Positions 43,876 through 52,627 of a DNA stretch of 64,000 nucleotides are shown in pieces. The notes under the pieces are model-generated. The model was not told the DNA's origin, ran no database searches, and saw only the letters and a list, made by a program, of their open reading frames with translations. The stretch covers positions 1 through 64,000 of the forward strand of contig JBBPYC010000098.1 of NCBI GenBank assembly GCA_038200275.1, in the 5' to 3' direction. Origin of the DNA: JBBPYC01 sp038200275 (GTDB lineage Bacteria; Pseudomonadota; Gammaproteobacteria; Burkholderiales; Burkholderiaceae_C). A program made the translations under genes and the position numbers. Positions within the stretch are counted from its first letter, which is position 1. Each line of letters opens with the position of its first letter.

Positions 43876-44172
43876 ATGTATCTGGTGTTGATCGGCTGGC
43901 TTTATGTGGCTGTCATGATGGCGGCTGCTGAAGCCACGGCCGCCAACGGCACCGTGCTCGGCGCAATGTTCACGTTCGTGCTGTACGGGTTGTTGCCCGT
44001 CGGGCTGATTGCCTATCTGCTTGATGCGCCACGCCGACGCCGTGCGCGCAAGGCTGCGGAGCAAGCGCCGGGGCTTGGCCAGGCAGCGTCAATCGATGCG
44101 CCAGACGCAGGCGGCGAGGCGACCGGTGCCGCCACCGCCGACGCCGTCGCGCCGGTGCGAGAAAAACCGTGA
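43876..44172 (+). CDS. Small membrane protein, uncharacterised
   Basis: A 98-residue protein from the ATG at 43876; a GTG-like upstream frame start at 43849 is possible. It has two membrane helices (VLIGWLYVAVMMAAA and MFTFVLYGLLPVGLIAYLL) followed by a basic RRRRARKAAE and a Gly/Ala-rich tail. Similar two-helix proteins occur in other Burkholderiales. The last 84 bases overlap the 3' end of pgeF on the other strand, and the tail is low complexity. Function unknown. Confidence 0.6.
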   Translation: MYLVLIGWLYVAVMMAAAEATAANGTVLGAMFTFVLYGLLPVGLIAYLLDAPRRRRARKAAEQAPGLGQAASIDAPDAGGEATGAATADAVAPVREKP

Positions 44173-44928
44173 GGGGTTGCCGACCGTGCACCAGGACGCG
44201 CTGCCGTCGTTGCCGTGAATCTCCTGCAACCCCAGCGCATGCAGCCGTTGTCGCGCAAGTCCCGCCAGATCGGCGAGCCATTTGCCTGGCCCGCAGGGGC
44301 TGAAAAACGACGCAGCAGCGGGGGCGTGCCTGACAAACGCGTGCCGCACGTCCGGGCCGACTTCAAATGCCTGGGGGCCAATGCACGGGCCGAGCCAGGC
44401 AATCAGCTCATTTGCATACGGCTTAGAATCTGCGTGCGGTCCGTCAAAGCACAACACCGCTGCTTCGAGCACGCCCGCGGCAAGTCCGCGCCAGCCTGCG
44501 TGGGCGGCGGCAACACGCTGGCCTCGCGCATCGCACAGCAACACTGGCAGACAGTCGGCCACCATGATCGTGCACGCCAGATGCGTCGACGTCGTGCTGC
44601 TCGCATCTGCCCGCAGTCCGTCTTGCGAATCCAGCGCAATGGGTGCATGCGCGACGCCGTGCACCTGCTCCAAAAACACGGGGCGGGCGCCGATGGCTGC
44701 TTGCAGTCGTGTCCGGTTCAGGTGCACGTGATCCGCACGGTCACCGACGTGCAGCGCAAGATTCAACTCGTCGAACGGCGGTTGAGACTGGCCACCGAGC
44801 CGTGTAGTGCAAATCGCCTTCACTGCGGCCGGTGCGGGCCACTGCGGCTTCAGCCAGCCCTCCGGGTCAGCCGTCACATCCGTGTTTATGTCGCTGCTTG
44901 TGCTCAAGCCTCGAAGTCCGGACATGCC
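44089..44928 (-). CDS. pgeF: Laccase domain protein PgeF (YfiH family)
   Basis: A 279-residue protein from the ATG at 44928 (MSGLRGLSTSSDINTDV). The frame is open further upstream through maiA, so that start is preferred; it overlaps the maiA 3' end by 25 bases. Metal-site motifs ADCLPVLLCD, AHAGWRGLAAGV and GPCIGPQAFEVG, plus the final NPSRFFSHRRDG segment, identify the polyphenol-oxidase-like family now known as purine nucleoside phosphorylase/PgeF, a peptidoglycan-editing factor. Its last 84 bases overlap the convergent small membrane gene. Confidence 0.85.
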   Translation of the reverse strand, partial: GMSGLRGLSTSSDINTDVTADPEGWLKPQWPAPAAVKAICTTRLGGQSQPPFDELNLALHVGDRADHVHLNRTRLQAAIGARPVFLEQVHGVAHAPIALDSQDGLRADASSTTSTHLACTIMVADCLPVLLCDARGQRVAAAHAGWRGLAAGVLEAAVLCFDGPHADSKPYANELIAWLGPCIGPQAFEVGPDVRHAFVRHAPAAASFFSPCGPGKWLADLAGLARQRLHALGLQEIHGNDGSASWCTVGNPSRFFSHRRDGVGGGGTGRLAACVWRID

Positions 44929-45548
44929 GAAGGCTGCGCTGCGATGAACGCAGGATGCTTCATGCATTCGTCGAAAGCGTGCAGGGTGCGCGGCAAGCCG
45001 CTCAGATCGGCGTTGAAGCGCTCTGCATTGAAGATCTGGGGAACTAAGCAGCAATCGGCCAGCGTCGGCGTGTCGCCCCAGCAGAACCGGTCGTCGGGCG
45101 CAAGCGCGATCAATTGACGCTCGAATGATTCCAGGCCATCGCGACACCAGTGGCGGTACCAGGTGTTTCTCGCGTCCTCGTCTATTTTCAGCTCACGCCC
45201 CAGATACTTCAGCACGCGCAAGTTGTTGAGCGGATGAATCTCGCAAGCGATTGATTGGGAAAGGGCCCGCACACGGGCGCGACTCATGGGGTCGGCTGGC
45301 AACAGCGGCGGCGCCGGATGGGTTTCGTCGAGGTATTCGATGATCGCCATCGATTGGGACAGCCGACTGCCGTCGTCGTCTTCGAACAGCGGCACCAGGC
45401 GTTCGGCAGCCAGCGCAGCAAACTCGGGCGCCTTGTGGTCCCCGCGCGCCAGGTGCACGGGCAGGTACGAGTAATCAAGTCCCTTGATGGCCAGCGCGAT
45501 GCGGACCCGAAACGAGGCGGATGATCGGAAGTAGTTGTACAGCTTCAT
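44904..45548 (-). CDS. maiA: Maleylacetoacetate isomerase (zeta-class GST)
   Basis: A 214-residue protein from the ATG at 45548 (MKLYNYFRSSASFRVRIALA); the frame runs 13 codons upstream. RSSASFRVRIAL is the zeta-class glutathione-binding signature, followed by ERLVPLFEDDDGSRLSQSMAIIEYLDE. The C-terminal all-helical domain ends with KHPAFIAAQPSACPD. It isomerises maleylacetoacetate in tyrosine catabolism. It overlaps pgeF and lies next to ntrC. Confidence 0.92.
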   Translation of the reverse strand: MKLYNYFRSSASFRVRIALAIKGLDYSYLPVHLARGDHKAPEFAALAAERLVPLFEDDDGSRLSQSMAIIEYLDETHPAPPLLPADPMSRARVRALSQSIACEIHPLNNLRVLKYLGRELKIDEDARNTWYRHWCRDGLESFERQLIALAPDDRFCWGDTPTLADCCLVPQIFNAERFNADLSGLPRTLHAFDECMKHPAFIAAQPSACPDFEA

Positions 45549-45588
45549 GGTCGCACGAGCATAAGCCGGCACGACCTGCGCACGCAAA

Positions 45589-47196
45589 CTACTCCAAGCC
45601 GAGCTCCTGAATCTTGCGTGTGATCGTGTTGCGCCCGATGCCCAGCTTGTGCGCGGCTTCGATGCGGCGTCCGCGCGTGCTGAACAACGCAGCCTGGATC
45701 AGCCGCGCTTCGAAGCGCCGCGAGAGCAACTCCCAGATGTCGTGCTGGCCGTCCGCAAGCAACGCCCGCGTTTCGGCTTCGAGCCCCTTCTCCCAAGCGG
45801 CATCGACGACTGCGACGCTGCCCTGTGCGATCCATTCGACCGCTGGGGACAGGTCCGGCGTTGGACCGGGCGACACCGGTGAGTCGGCCGGATCGGGCGA
45901 TGCACCGACTTGCGCTCCCGGCGTCGCGAGGTGCCCGTTCACGGCATCGGCCGCCCTCGGGGATGGCAACATTTGTGCTGCGCTTGCCAACCGTTCAACA
46001 GCGACCACGTCGGCAGGCGACGGCACAGCAGCGGCGATCTCCGGCGGCAGATCTTTCGTTTCGATCACTTGCGACGGCGCCATCACGGTCAACCAGTGAC
46101 ACGTGTTTTCCAGCTGCCGCACGTTGCCCGGGAACCGAAACCGATCGAGTTGTGCAAGCGCCGCGTCGCTGATGCGCTTGGGCTCCACATCGAGCTGGCG
46201 CGCACTTTGCAGCAGAAAGTGCCGAGTCAGCATGGCGATGTCCTCACGCCGTTCGCGCAGCGCTGGCAGTCGCAACCGGATCACGTTGAGTCGGTGAAAC
46301 AGGTCTTCGCGAAAGACCCCTTCGAGCACGCGCTGCTCCAGGTTTTGATGGGTGGCAGCAATGATGCGCACGTTCGTCTTCACCGGGTTGTGGCCCCCGA
46401 CGCGGTAGAAATGCCCGTCCGACAGCACCCGCAGCAAGCGGGTTTGCAATTCGGCGGGCATGTCGCCGATCTCATCCAGAAACAGCGTGCCGCCATCGGC
46501 CTGCTCGAAGCGGCCGCGCCGCATCGCCTGCGCGCCGGTGAACGCACCGCGCTCGTGCCCGAACAGCTCGGACTCAAGCAGGTCTTTCGGAATCGCCGCC
46601 GTATTGATCGCGACAAATGGCCCGTTTTTGCGCGGCGAATGTCGGTGCAGCGCACGGGCGACAAGCTCTTTGCCTGAGCCGGATTCGCCGGTGATCATGA
46701 CGGTGACGTTGCTCTGCGACAAGCGGCCGATCGCGCGAAACACATCCTGCATCGCGGGAGCCTGGCCAAGCATCTCGGGCGCATCGGCGACTTGCTCGTC
46801 GGTCACCTCTTCGCGCTGGCGTTCTTCCATCGCGCGACGGATCAGTTCGACCGCTTTCGGCACATCGAACGGCTTGGGCAGATACTCGAACGCGCCGCCC
46901 TGAAAAGCCGAGACCGCGCTGTCAAGGTCCGAGTACGCCGTCATGATGATGACCGGCAAGGTGGGATGGCTGCGCTGGATTGTCTCCAGCAACGCAAGGC
47001 CCGATTCGCCCGGCATCCGGATGTCGCTGACCAGCACTTGGGGGCCGCCTGCCTCGGCCGAATCGGTATCGGCCAGCGCATTCAACACCTCGCTTGCGCT
47101 GGCAAAGCTGCGCGTGGGCAACTGCTCGCGCTGCAAGGCTTTCTCCAGCACGAAGCGGATCGATGGGTCATCGTCCACGATCCAGATAGATTTCAT
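45589..47196 (-). CDS. ntrC: Nitrogen regulation response regulator NtrC
   Basis: A 535-residue sigma-54 activator. The receiver has acidic pocket IVDDDPSIRFVL and phosphorylated Asp in VLVSDIRMPGESG. The AAA+ domain has Walker A GESGSGKELVAR, the sigma-54 contact GAFTGA and Walker B GGTLFLDEIGDMP. The C-terminal Fis-type helix-turn-helix is LFSTRGRRIEAAHKLGIGRNTITRKIQELGLE. A longer, Ala/Pro-rich linker lies between AAA+ and HTH. Partner NtrB is upstream on the same strand, 112 bases before. Confidence 0.95.
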   Translation of the reverse strand: MKSIWIVDDDPSIRFVLEKALQREQLPTRSFASASEVLNALADTDSAEAGGPQVLVSDIRMPGESGLALLETIQRSHPTLPVIIMTAYSDLDSAVSAFQGGAFEYLPKPFDVPKAVELIRRAMEERQREEVTDEQVADAPEMLGQAPAMQDVFRAIGRLSQSNVTVMITGESGSGKELVARALHRHSPRKNGPFVAINTAAIPKDLLESELFGHERGAFTGAQAMRRGRFEQADGGTLFLDEIGDMPAELQTRLLRVLSDGHFYRVGGHNPVKTNVRIIAATHQNLEQRVLEGVFREDLFHRLNVIRLRLPALRERREDIAMLTRHFLLQSARQLDVEPKRISDAALAQLDRFRFPGNVRQLENTCHWLTVMAPSQVIETKDLPPEIAAAVPSPADVVAVERLASAAQMLPSPRAADAVNGHLATPGAQVGASPDPADSPVSPGPTPDLSPAVEWIAQGSVAVVDAAWEKGLEAETRALLADGQHDIWELLSRRFEARLIQAALFSTRGRRIEAAHKLGIGRNTITRKIQELGLE

Positions 47197-47308
47197 CGCT
47201 CAGCTTCCTCGCTTGATTTCCTGTGGCCGCGCCGTTTGCACGCCAGACCGTGGTCACATCGCTCGATCCAAGACGCAGCCGTTACCGACCCACGCCGTTG
47301 TGTCCGGA

Positions 47309-48394
47309 TCAAGGCAGCGGGATCAGCAGCTTGAAGTCGGTGCGTCCCGGCACGCTGTCGCACGCAATCAGGCCGTCGTGCTGCTGCAAAAAAGTCTGTG
47401 CCAGCGTAAGCCCCAGCCCTGAACCCCCTGCCCGGCCGGAAACCAGAGGAAAAAACAATCGGTCTCGAATGGCATCCGGCACACCAGGCCCGTTGTCGAT
47501 GACATGCAATTCCAGTGCCAATCGGTAGCGCTGCTGGCCAAAGGTTTCCTGCCGCGCAACGCGTGTGCGCAACACGATGTGTGCGTCGCCGACGGCGACC
47601 CGGTCGGCCAGCGCATAGGCTGCGTTTTGCACCACGTTGAGCAGCGCCTGGATCAACTGCTCGCGGTCGCCGCGAAACTCGGGCAGCGACACGTCGTAAT
47701 CGCGCTGCACCGTCAATCCGCACGGGTATTCGGCCAGGATGACGGAACGCACACGTTCGCAGACCTCGTGAATGTTCACGTCGCCGACCAAATGCGGGTT
47801 TCGGTGCGGCGCAAGCAGTCGATCCACCAGGATCTGCAGCCGATCTGCTTCGTGGATGATCACGCGCGTGTATTCGGTCAACTCGGCACTGTCAATTTCC
47901 ATCTCGAGCAGTTGGGCGGCGCCGCGGATGCCGCCCAACGGATTCTTGATCTCGTGTGCGAGGTTGCGAATCAGCTCCTTGGTCGCGCCCGCCTGCTCCT
48001 GCAGCCGGTCTTCGCGGTCCTTGCGCGACTGCTGTTCCTGCGGCAGCAGTTCGAGAATCACTTCACCTGAGTTGTCGGTTTGGGCAACGATCACATGCAC
48101 CGGCATCGGATCCTGGTGCGGGCGCACAAGCCAGCTGTCATAGCGTCGGCTTGAATAGGCGTTGCCCGCCGCGCCAGCGATTGCCTGGCGCAACTCGTGC
48201 GGTTCGGTGACATGCGCAAACACGAAGGAGCCCTCGATGCTGCGACGCGAGCTGCCCAACGCATCTTCGAGCGCTGCATTGGCGTACAGCACGCGGCCGT
48301 CTGCAGACACCACCGCCACCAGCGTGGCAAGCAGATCGAACGCTTCAAAACGTGCAGGCAAAGCGACGGCGCTGACTGTCACAGTGGTGGCCAC
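47309..48394 (-). CDS. ntrB: Nitrogen regulation sensor kinase NtrB
   Basis: A 361-residue soluble histidine kinase. The N-terminal PAS-like domain has LLATLVAVVSADGRVLYANAALEDALGSS. The phosphorylated His is in LIRNLAHEIKNPLGGIRGAAQLLEM. The ATPase domain has NVVQNAAYALAD (N-box) and VSGRAGGSGLGLTLAQTF (G-box). It has no membrane segment, as expected for NtrB. The gene precedes ntrC. Confidence 0.93.
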   Translation of the reverse strand: MATTVTVSAVALPARFEAFDLLATLVAVVSADGRVLYANAALEDALGSSRRSIEGSFVFAHVTEPHELRQAIAGAAGNAYSSRRYDSWLVRPHQDPMPVHVIVAQTDNSGEVILELLPQEQQSRKDREDRLQEQAGATKELIRNLAHEIKNPLGGIRGAAQLLEMEIDSAELTEYTRVIIHEADRLQILVDRLLAPHRNPHLVGDVNIHEVCERVRSVILAEYPCGLTVQRDYDVSLPEFRGDREQLIQALLNVVQNAAYALADRVAVGDAHIVLRTRVARQETFGQQRYRLALELHVIDNGPGVPDAIRDRLFFPLVSGRAGGSGLGLTLAQTFLQQHDGLIACDSVPGRTDFKLLIPLP

Positions 48395-48459
48395 GTTGCG
48401 AATTTCATCGGGTGTGGCTGGGATGCAGCGAAAGGAGCGGCGTGAGGTGCCGCGCGCTG

Positions 48460-48981
48460 CTAGCGCGGTGTCACCCGCCCGAGTTCGCGCCGAATACCAG
48501 CGAGGTCGCTGTCCACTCGGTCGATGCCGGCTTTCAGCTCCGCAATGCGGGTTTGGTAGCGCAGATCGTTGCCAACCTCGCCCGCAATGCGCTCGGGCGT
48601 GCCGTTGTTGTATTCCTTGACCAGCTCGGTGTGGCGCAACTCGGCTTTGCGCAGTTCTGACTCGAGGATCACGCGTGCATCGTTGTCGCGAGCCCGCTGA
48701 TCGGCGTTGTCGATGCGGGGCGGCGCGCCCGACGACGCAGCCGGCGCAGTGACCACGCGCGATGAGCCCCCACTGGGCGGCGGGCTACTCGGCTGCGGCC
48801 GGGTGCCTTCGATCACGGTGACGTTGCCCCCTTCCACCAATGTGCAGCTTCGTTGCTGCCCGGACGGCGGGTTGTTTGTGTATTCGTTGCCGCATCGATA
48901 GATACGGGACTGCGCCACGCCGGGACCAGCGATGCAGGAAAAAAACAGGGCGGTGGCCAGCACATGGACAACAGGTTTCAT
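48460..48981 (-). CDS. Secreted protein with DUF4124-like N-terminus
   Basis: A 173-residue protein from the ATG at 48981 (MKPVVHVLATALFFSCIAGPGVAQS), a signal peptide with cleavage near AQS. The first mature part, IYRCGNEYTNNPPSGQQRSCTLVEGG, resembles the DUF4124 domain, with two Cys. The rest is a Ser/Pro-rich linker and a charged helical segment (RKAELRHTELVKEYNNGTPERIAG). It lies between glnA and ntrB, a position seen in other Burkholderiales. Function unknown. Confidence 0.75.
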   Translation of the reverse strand: MKPVVHVLATALFFSCIAGPGVAQSRIYRCGNEYTNNPPSGQQRSCTLVEGGNVTVIEGTRPQPSSPPPSGGSSRVVTAPAASSGAPPRIDNADQRARDNDARVILESELRKAELRHTELVKEYNNGTPERIAGEVGNDLRYQTRIAELKAGIDRVDSDLAGIRRELGRVTPR

Positions 48982-49052
48982 GTGGATTGCGACAGGATGC
49001 GTCGAGCAAATAAGACTTGGCTGGCTAGTATCCCGCATCCGCTGCGCGATGC

Positions 49053-49099
49053 AAAAAGACCGGCCACCGATGCACGCCCTGTGCATCGGCACCCGGTCT
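49053..49099 (-). terminator. Strong intrinsic terminator of glnA
   Basis: On the minus strand AGACCGG pairs with CCGGTCT around an inner perfect 9-bp stem, CCGATGCAC pairing with GTGCATCGG, with a 5-base loop, and TTTTT follows the outer stem. It lies 69 bases after the glnA stop. It should separate glnA from the downstream small protein and ntrBC, leaving read-through or a separate promoter to supply the latter. Confidence 0.8.
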
Positions 49100-49167
49100 C
49101 GCCACAGTGCTGTGACGCCAAGCGCAGCCCCATCGCGGCTGCCCCTGGTTCCGTCACGACCTCGACA

Positions 49168-50583
49168 TCACAGTGAGTAGTACATCTCGAACTCGATCGG
49201 GTGCGTGGCCATGCGGCTGCGTGTGACTTCCGTCATCTTGAGCTCGATGTAGGCATCGATCATCGTGTCAGTGAACACACCGCCCTTGGTCAGGAACGCG
49301 CGCTCGCGGTCCAGATAGTCGAGCGCCTGGTCCAGGCTGTGACAAACGGTCGGGATCTGCGCATCTTCTTCCGGAGGCAGGTGGTACAGATCTTTCGTCG
49401 CGGCTTCGCCCGGGTGGATCTTGTTTTCCACGCCGTCCAGGCCTGCCATCATCAGCGCTGAGAAGCACAGATACGGGTTCGCAAGCGGGTCCGGGAAGCG
49501 CGCTTCAATGCGGCGACCTTTGGGATTGGCCACATACGGGATGCGAATCGACGCCGATCGGTTCTTGGCCGAATAGGCGAGCTTGACAGGCGCCTCGAAG
49601 TGCGGAACCAGTCGGCGATAGCTGTTGATGCCGGGGTTCGTGATCGCATTCAACGCTCGCGCGTGCTTGATGATGCCGCCCACGTAGTGCAGCGCGAACT
49701 CGGACAGCCCTGCATAACCGTCACCGGCGAACAGGTTCTTGCCGTCCTTCCAGATCGACTGGTGCACGTGCATGCCGCTGCCGTTGTCACCGACCACCGG
49801 CTTCGGCATGAACGTCGCGGTCTTGCCGTAAGCATGCGCCACGTTCCAGACCACGTACTTCAGCACCTGGGTCCAGTCGGCGCGTTGCACCAGCGTGGAA
49901 AACCGGGTGCCGATCTCGTTTTGCCCCGCACCGCCGACTTCATGGTGGAACACTTCGACCGGGATGCCGAGCGACTCGATGATCGTCGACATCTCGGCGC
50001 GCATGTCCTGCATCGAGTCGACTGGCGGCACCGGAAAATAGCCGCCCTTGGTGGTCGGGCGATGGCCTTTGTTGCCCTGCTCCATCTTCTTGCCGCTATT
50101 CCAGGCCGCCTCATATTCGTCGATCTTGAACATGGCCCCCTGCATGTCCGTGTTCCATTGCACGTTGTCGAACACGAAGAACTCCGGCTCCGGGCCGAAG
50201 TAGGCGGTGTCGCCGAAGCCGGACGCCTTCAGATAGGCCTCTGCGCGTTTCGCGATGGAGCGCGGATCGCGGTCGTAGGCCTTGCCGTCGCCCGGCTCCA
50301 TTACGTCGCAGGTCAGGAACAGCGTCGGCTCTTCGAAGAATGGATCGACGTTGGCGGTGTCCGGATCGGGCATCAACAACATGTCGGATGCTTCGATGCC
50401 TTTCCAGCCGGCGATCGATGAACCGTCAAACGCATGGCCCGACGCAAACTTGTCCTCGTCGAAGTGCGATACCGGCACAGTGACGTGCTGTTCCTTACCG
50501 CGCGTATCGGTGAAGCGAAAGTCGACGAACTTGATGTCGTTTTCTTTCACCATGCTCATCACGTCTGCAACGCTCTTCGCCAT
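49168..50583 (-). CDS. glnA: Glutamine synthetase type I
   Basis: A 471-residue protein from the ATG at 50583 (MAKSVADVMSMVKENDIKFV), with ribosome binding site AAGGAG; the frame extends further upstream. DGSSIAGWKGIEASDMLL, the metal/ATP residues in GPEPEFFVFD, NGSGMHVHQSIWKDG and the adenylylation Tyr in KDLYHLPPEE are intact. It makes glutamine from glutamate, ammonia and ATP. Its promoter region carries a sigma-54 site and two NtrC sites (see separate entries). Confidence 0.96.
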   Translation of the reverse strand: MAKSVADVMSMVKENDIKFVDFRFTDTRGKEQHVTVPVSHFDEDKFASGHAFDGSSIAGWKGIEASDMLLMPDPDTANVDPFFEEPTLFLTCDVMEPGDGKAYDRDPRSIAKRAEAYLKASGFGDTAYFGPEPEFFVFDNVQWNTDMQGAMFKIDEYEAAWNSGKKMEQGNKGHRPTTKGGYFPVPPVDSMQDMRAEMSTIIESLGIPVEVFHHEVGGAGQNEIGTRFSTLVQRADWTQVLKYVVWNVAHAYGKTATFMPKPVVGDNGSGMHVHQSIWKDGKNLFAGDGYAGLSEFALHYVGGIIKHARALNAITNPGINSYRRLVPHFEAPVKLAYSAKNRSASIRIPYVANPKGRRIEARFPDPLANPYLCFSALMMAGLDGVENKIHPGEAATKDLYHLPPEEDAQIPTVCHSLDQALDYLDRERAFLTKGGVFTDTMIDAYIELKMTEVTRSRMATHPIEFEMYYSL

Positions 50584-50720
50584 TCGTGGCTCCTTGTGTT
50601 TGTGTTTGGGGGAAAAAGCTTTTGAAATAACGGGGAACGGTCGGGCGGTTGAACACACCAGCTAGTGGATTTGGATCGCTACGACAAGATCCGCAGTCGT
50701 TCTGCCGTCATGCACCAGGA

Positions 50721-50736
50721 TGCAGATTCTGTGCCA
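50721..50736 (-). promoter_or_regulatory. Sigma-54 promoter of glnA
   Basis: Minus strand TGGCACAGAATCTGCA, with -24 GG and -12 GC exactly ten bases apart, matches the sigma-54 consensus TGGCACxxxxxTTGCA. It lies about 140 bases upstream of the glnA ATG, giving a leader of about 125 bases. Confidence 0.75.
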
Positions 50737-50831
50737 TCCCGCACGACCCTCTATGCCGTGGAACCTGTGCCCTGAAGAACACCGCGCGGCTGCCGAGCTT
50801 AGCCGCCAACGGCATGGACTGCGGACGCGCC

Positions 50832-50846
50832 GCACCAAAGTAGTGC
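50832..50846. promoter_or_regulatory. NtrC binding site, proximal
   Basis: GCACCAAAGTAGTGC is the NtrC palindrome GCAC-N7-GTGC. It lies about 100 bases upstream of the sigma-54 element, or around -130 from the likely start. It is between the stop of the CinA-like gene and the promoter. Confidence 0.7.
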
Positions 50847-50857
50847 GTTCTCGGAAT

Positions 50858-50872
50858 GCACAGTTGCGGTGC
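50858..50872. promoter_or_regulatory. NtrC binding site, distal
   Basis: GCACAGTTGCGGTGC is a second GCAC-N7-GTGC palindrome, 26 bases centre-to-centre from the proximal site, so the pair can hold an NtrC oligomer as at enteric glnA. It ends two bases before the stop of the CinA-like gene. Confidence 0.7.
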
Positions 50873-50874
50873 GC

Positions 50875-51762
50875 TCAGCGACGCACCAACTCAGCGCCAA
50901 GTTTGGCATCAAGCAAGCGAAGTCCGCTCAAGAGCTCGGGCCAGGCAGCCGCAACCGCGTCCGGGGCCCCTTTCAGACCCAACTCGATATGGCGGCCATG
51001 CTGCGGATGATCAACGCTCGGCAAGCTGAACACGCGCACGCCCGGATGGTCTGCTTCAAGCGTTTCCATCAGCGGCGTCAAAGTTGCTTCCATCGAACCG
51101 TAGACGATCACCGATTGCTCGATCCAGGCGCCAAGCTGGAACCACTGCTTGCAGTAGGTGTCGAGCACCCATTCCATCATCGGCCAGGCCATCACCGGAA
51201 AGCCAGGCACAAAGTGCACGCTTCCGCCGCCCGCACCCTCGGCGCTGAAACCGGGGATCTTGTTGTATGGATTCGGGATGATGCGCACGGCGTCTGGGAA
51301 CATGCCCATGTTGAGCCGGTGCACGTTGTCGGCACGATCGGCCTCGAACGGCACGCCCTGCTCGGCAGCAACTTCCTGCATGCGCTCTTCGATCAGGCGC
51401 TTGGCATCTGCGTGCAGTCGCAAAGGGAGCCCAAGCGCCTCGGCTGCAGCCTGGCGTGTGTGGTCGTCCGGTGTGGCACCGATGCCGCCGGTGCTGAACA
51501 CGACGTCGCTGGATGCAAATGCGCGCTTCAGCGTCGCCGTGATGCGCGTGCGCGTGTCGCCGACGTATTCGGCCCAGCCAAGCTGGATGCCGCGTGCGCT
51601 GAGCAGCTCGATGAACTTTGGCAGATGCTTGTCGACGCGCTTGCCCGACAGGATTTCGTCACCGACGATGATGAGACCGAACGTGGGCAACGCCTCAGTC
51701 GCTGTGTCGCTGCGTTGGGTTAGACTGCTGGAGGCCACTGGTGCCGACGGAACTGGATTCAT
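50875..51762 (-). CDS. CinA-like (MoaB/MogA-fold) protein
   Basis: About 295 residues from the ATG at 51762; the start is uncertain (51789, 51738 GTG or a later TTG are possible). The domain begins LPTFGLIIVGDEILSGKRVD and contains STGGIGATPDDHTRQAAAEALGLPL, the molybdopterin-binding MoCF_biosynth motif of CinA N-terminal domains. The C-terminal nicotinamide-deamidase domain of full CinA is absent. Its 5' end overlaps the EI24 gene stop by 44 to 95 bases. Confidence 0.8.
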   Translation of the reverse strand: MNPVPSAPVASSSLTQRSDTATEALPTFGLIIVGDEILSGKRVDKHLPKFIELLSARGIQLGWAEYVGDTRTRITATLKRAFASSDVVFSTGGIGATPDDHTRQAAAEALGLPLRLHADAKRLIEERMQEVAAEQGVPFEADRADNVHRLNMGMFPDAVRIIPNPYNKIPGFSAEGAGGGSVHFVPGFPVMAWPMMEWVLDTYCKQWFQLGAWIEQSVIVYGSMEATLTPLMETLEADHPGVRVFSLPSVDHPQHGRHIELGLKGAPDAVAAAWPELLSGLRLLDAKLGAELVRR

Positions 51763-52627
51763 CGCGGAGCCGCTTTCCTGTTTTTTCATTCATTGAGACC
51801 ACCAGGCCGTCGGTGCGAGACACACGCGCTTCGCCCCCGCGCATCTGTTCGAGCGCAGACAGACAGTAATGCGTAAACCAGAGGGATGAGAACGCGAACA
51901 CCAGCGTGTAGATCCAGATCGCGACCGGCACCAGCACAAAGAACGCCGCCGCAAACAGCAGACCTGAAGCCCATACAACCGCGGGCGCCGCGCCCAGATA
52001 ACCACTGATGATGCCGATCGTCAGCAGCGACGCGCGGTGACGCTTGAAGATCGCCTTGCGCTCGGTGGTGCTGGCATGTTCGGCCATTGCATCGAACGCC
52101 ATTACGCGGTAAGTCAGCCAGCCCCAGATCAGCGGCGGCAAAAACAGGATCAGCGGCGGGATCAGCCACAGCGGCATCGACAGCAGCAGCAACACCAGCG
52201 CAATCGCGGTTGCGCTGACGGACCACCAGACGCTGGCAACCAGACCGCCGCCTTTCTTCTTCTCAAGCTGCGGAAACCGTACGCGCCCGACCATCGCGAC
52301 CAGCGTAGGCGTCATCATGGTGGCCACCATCGTCAGCATGGCGAGCACCACCACCGGCACTGCAAGGAGCAGCAGCAACACGGGGGCCACCCATGCGTGC
52401 ACGGTGCCGCCCGTGCTGCTCCTGTCGAGCCAGCCCCACACCGACGCGAGCCACGGCCAACCGTCGATCACGCCCGTCATCCATTGCACCGCGGCGTCCC
52501 AAAAAAAGTAGCCAAGGCCGATGGCCAGCGCCGTCATCAAAACCAACGGCAACAGCGACAAGCCGAGCACCTTGGGCTGAAAAGTCTGCTCGGTGGCACG
52601 CCAGAAAGAGTCGACGAGCAAAGTCAT
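51695..52627 (-). CDS. EI24 domain membrane protein
   Basis: A 310-residue protein with about six membrane helices, including LLPLVLMTALAIGLGYFFW, WVAPVLLLLLAVPVVVLAML and PLWLIPPLILFLPPLIWGW. The W-L-T-Y-R-V-M-A-F-D region and the HRASLLTIGIISGYLGAAP helix are typical of EI24/CysZ-like proteins. The C-terminal tail is charged. The transported or handled molecule is unknown. Confidence 0.82.
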   Translation of the reverse strand: MTLLVDSFWRATEQTFQPKVLGLSLLPLVLMTALAIGLGYFFWDAAVQWMTGVIDGWPWLASVWGWLDRSSTGGTVHAWVAPVLLLLLAVPVVVLAMLTMVATMMTPTLVAMVGRVRFPQLEKKKGGGLVASVWWSVSATAIALVLLLLSMPLWLIPPLILFLPPLIWGWLTYRVMAFDAMAEHASTTERKAIFKRHRASLLTIGIISGYLGAAPAVVWASGLLFAAAFFVLVPVAIWIYTLVFAFSSLWFTHYCLSALEQMRGGEARVSRTDGLVVSMNEKTGKRLRDESSSVGTSGLQQSNPTQRHSD

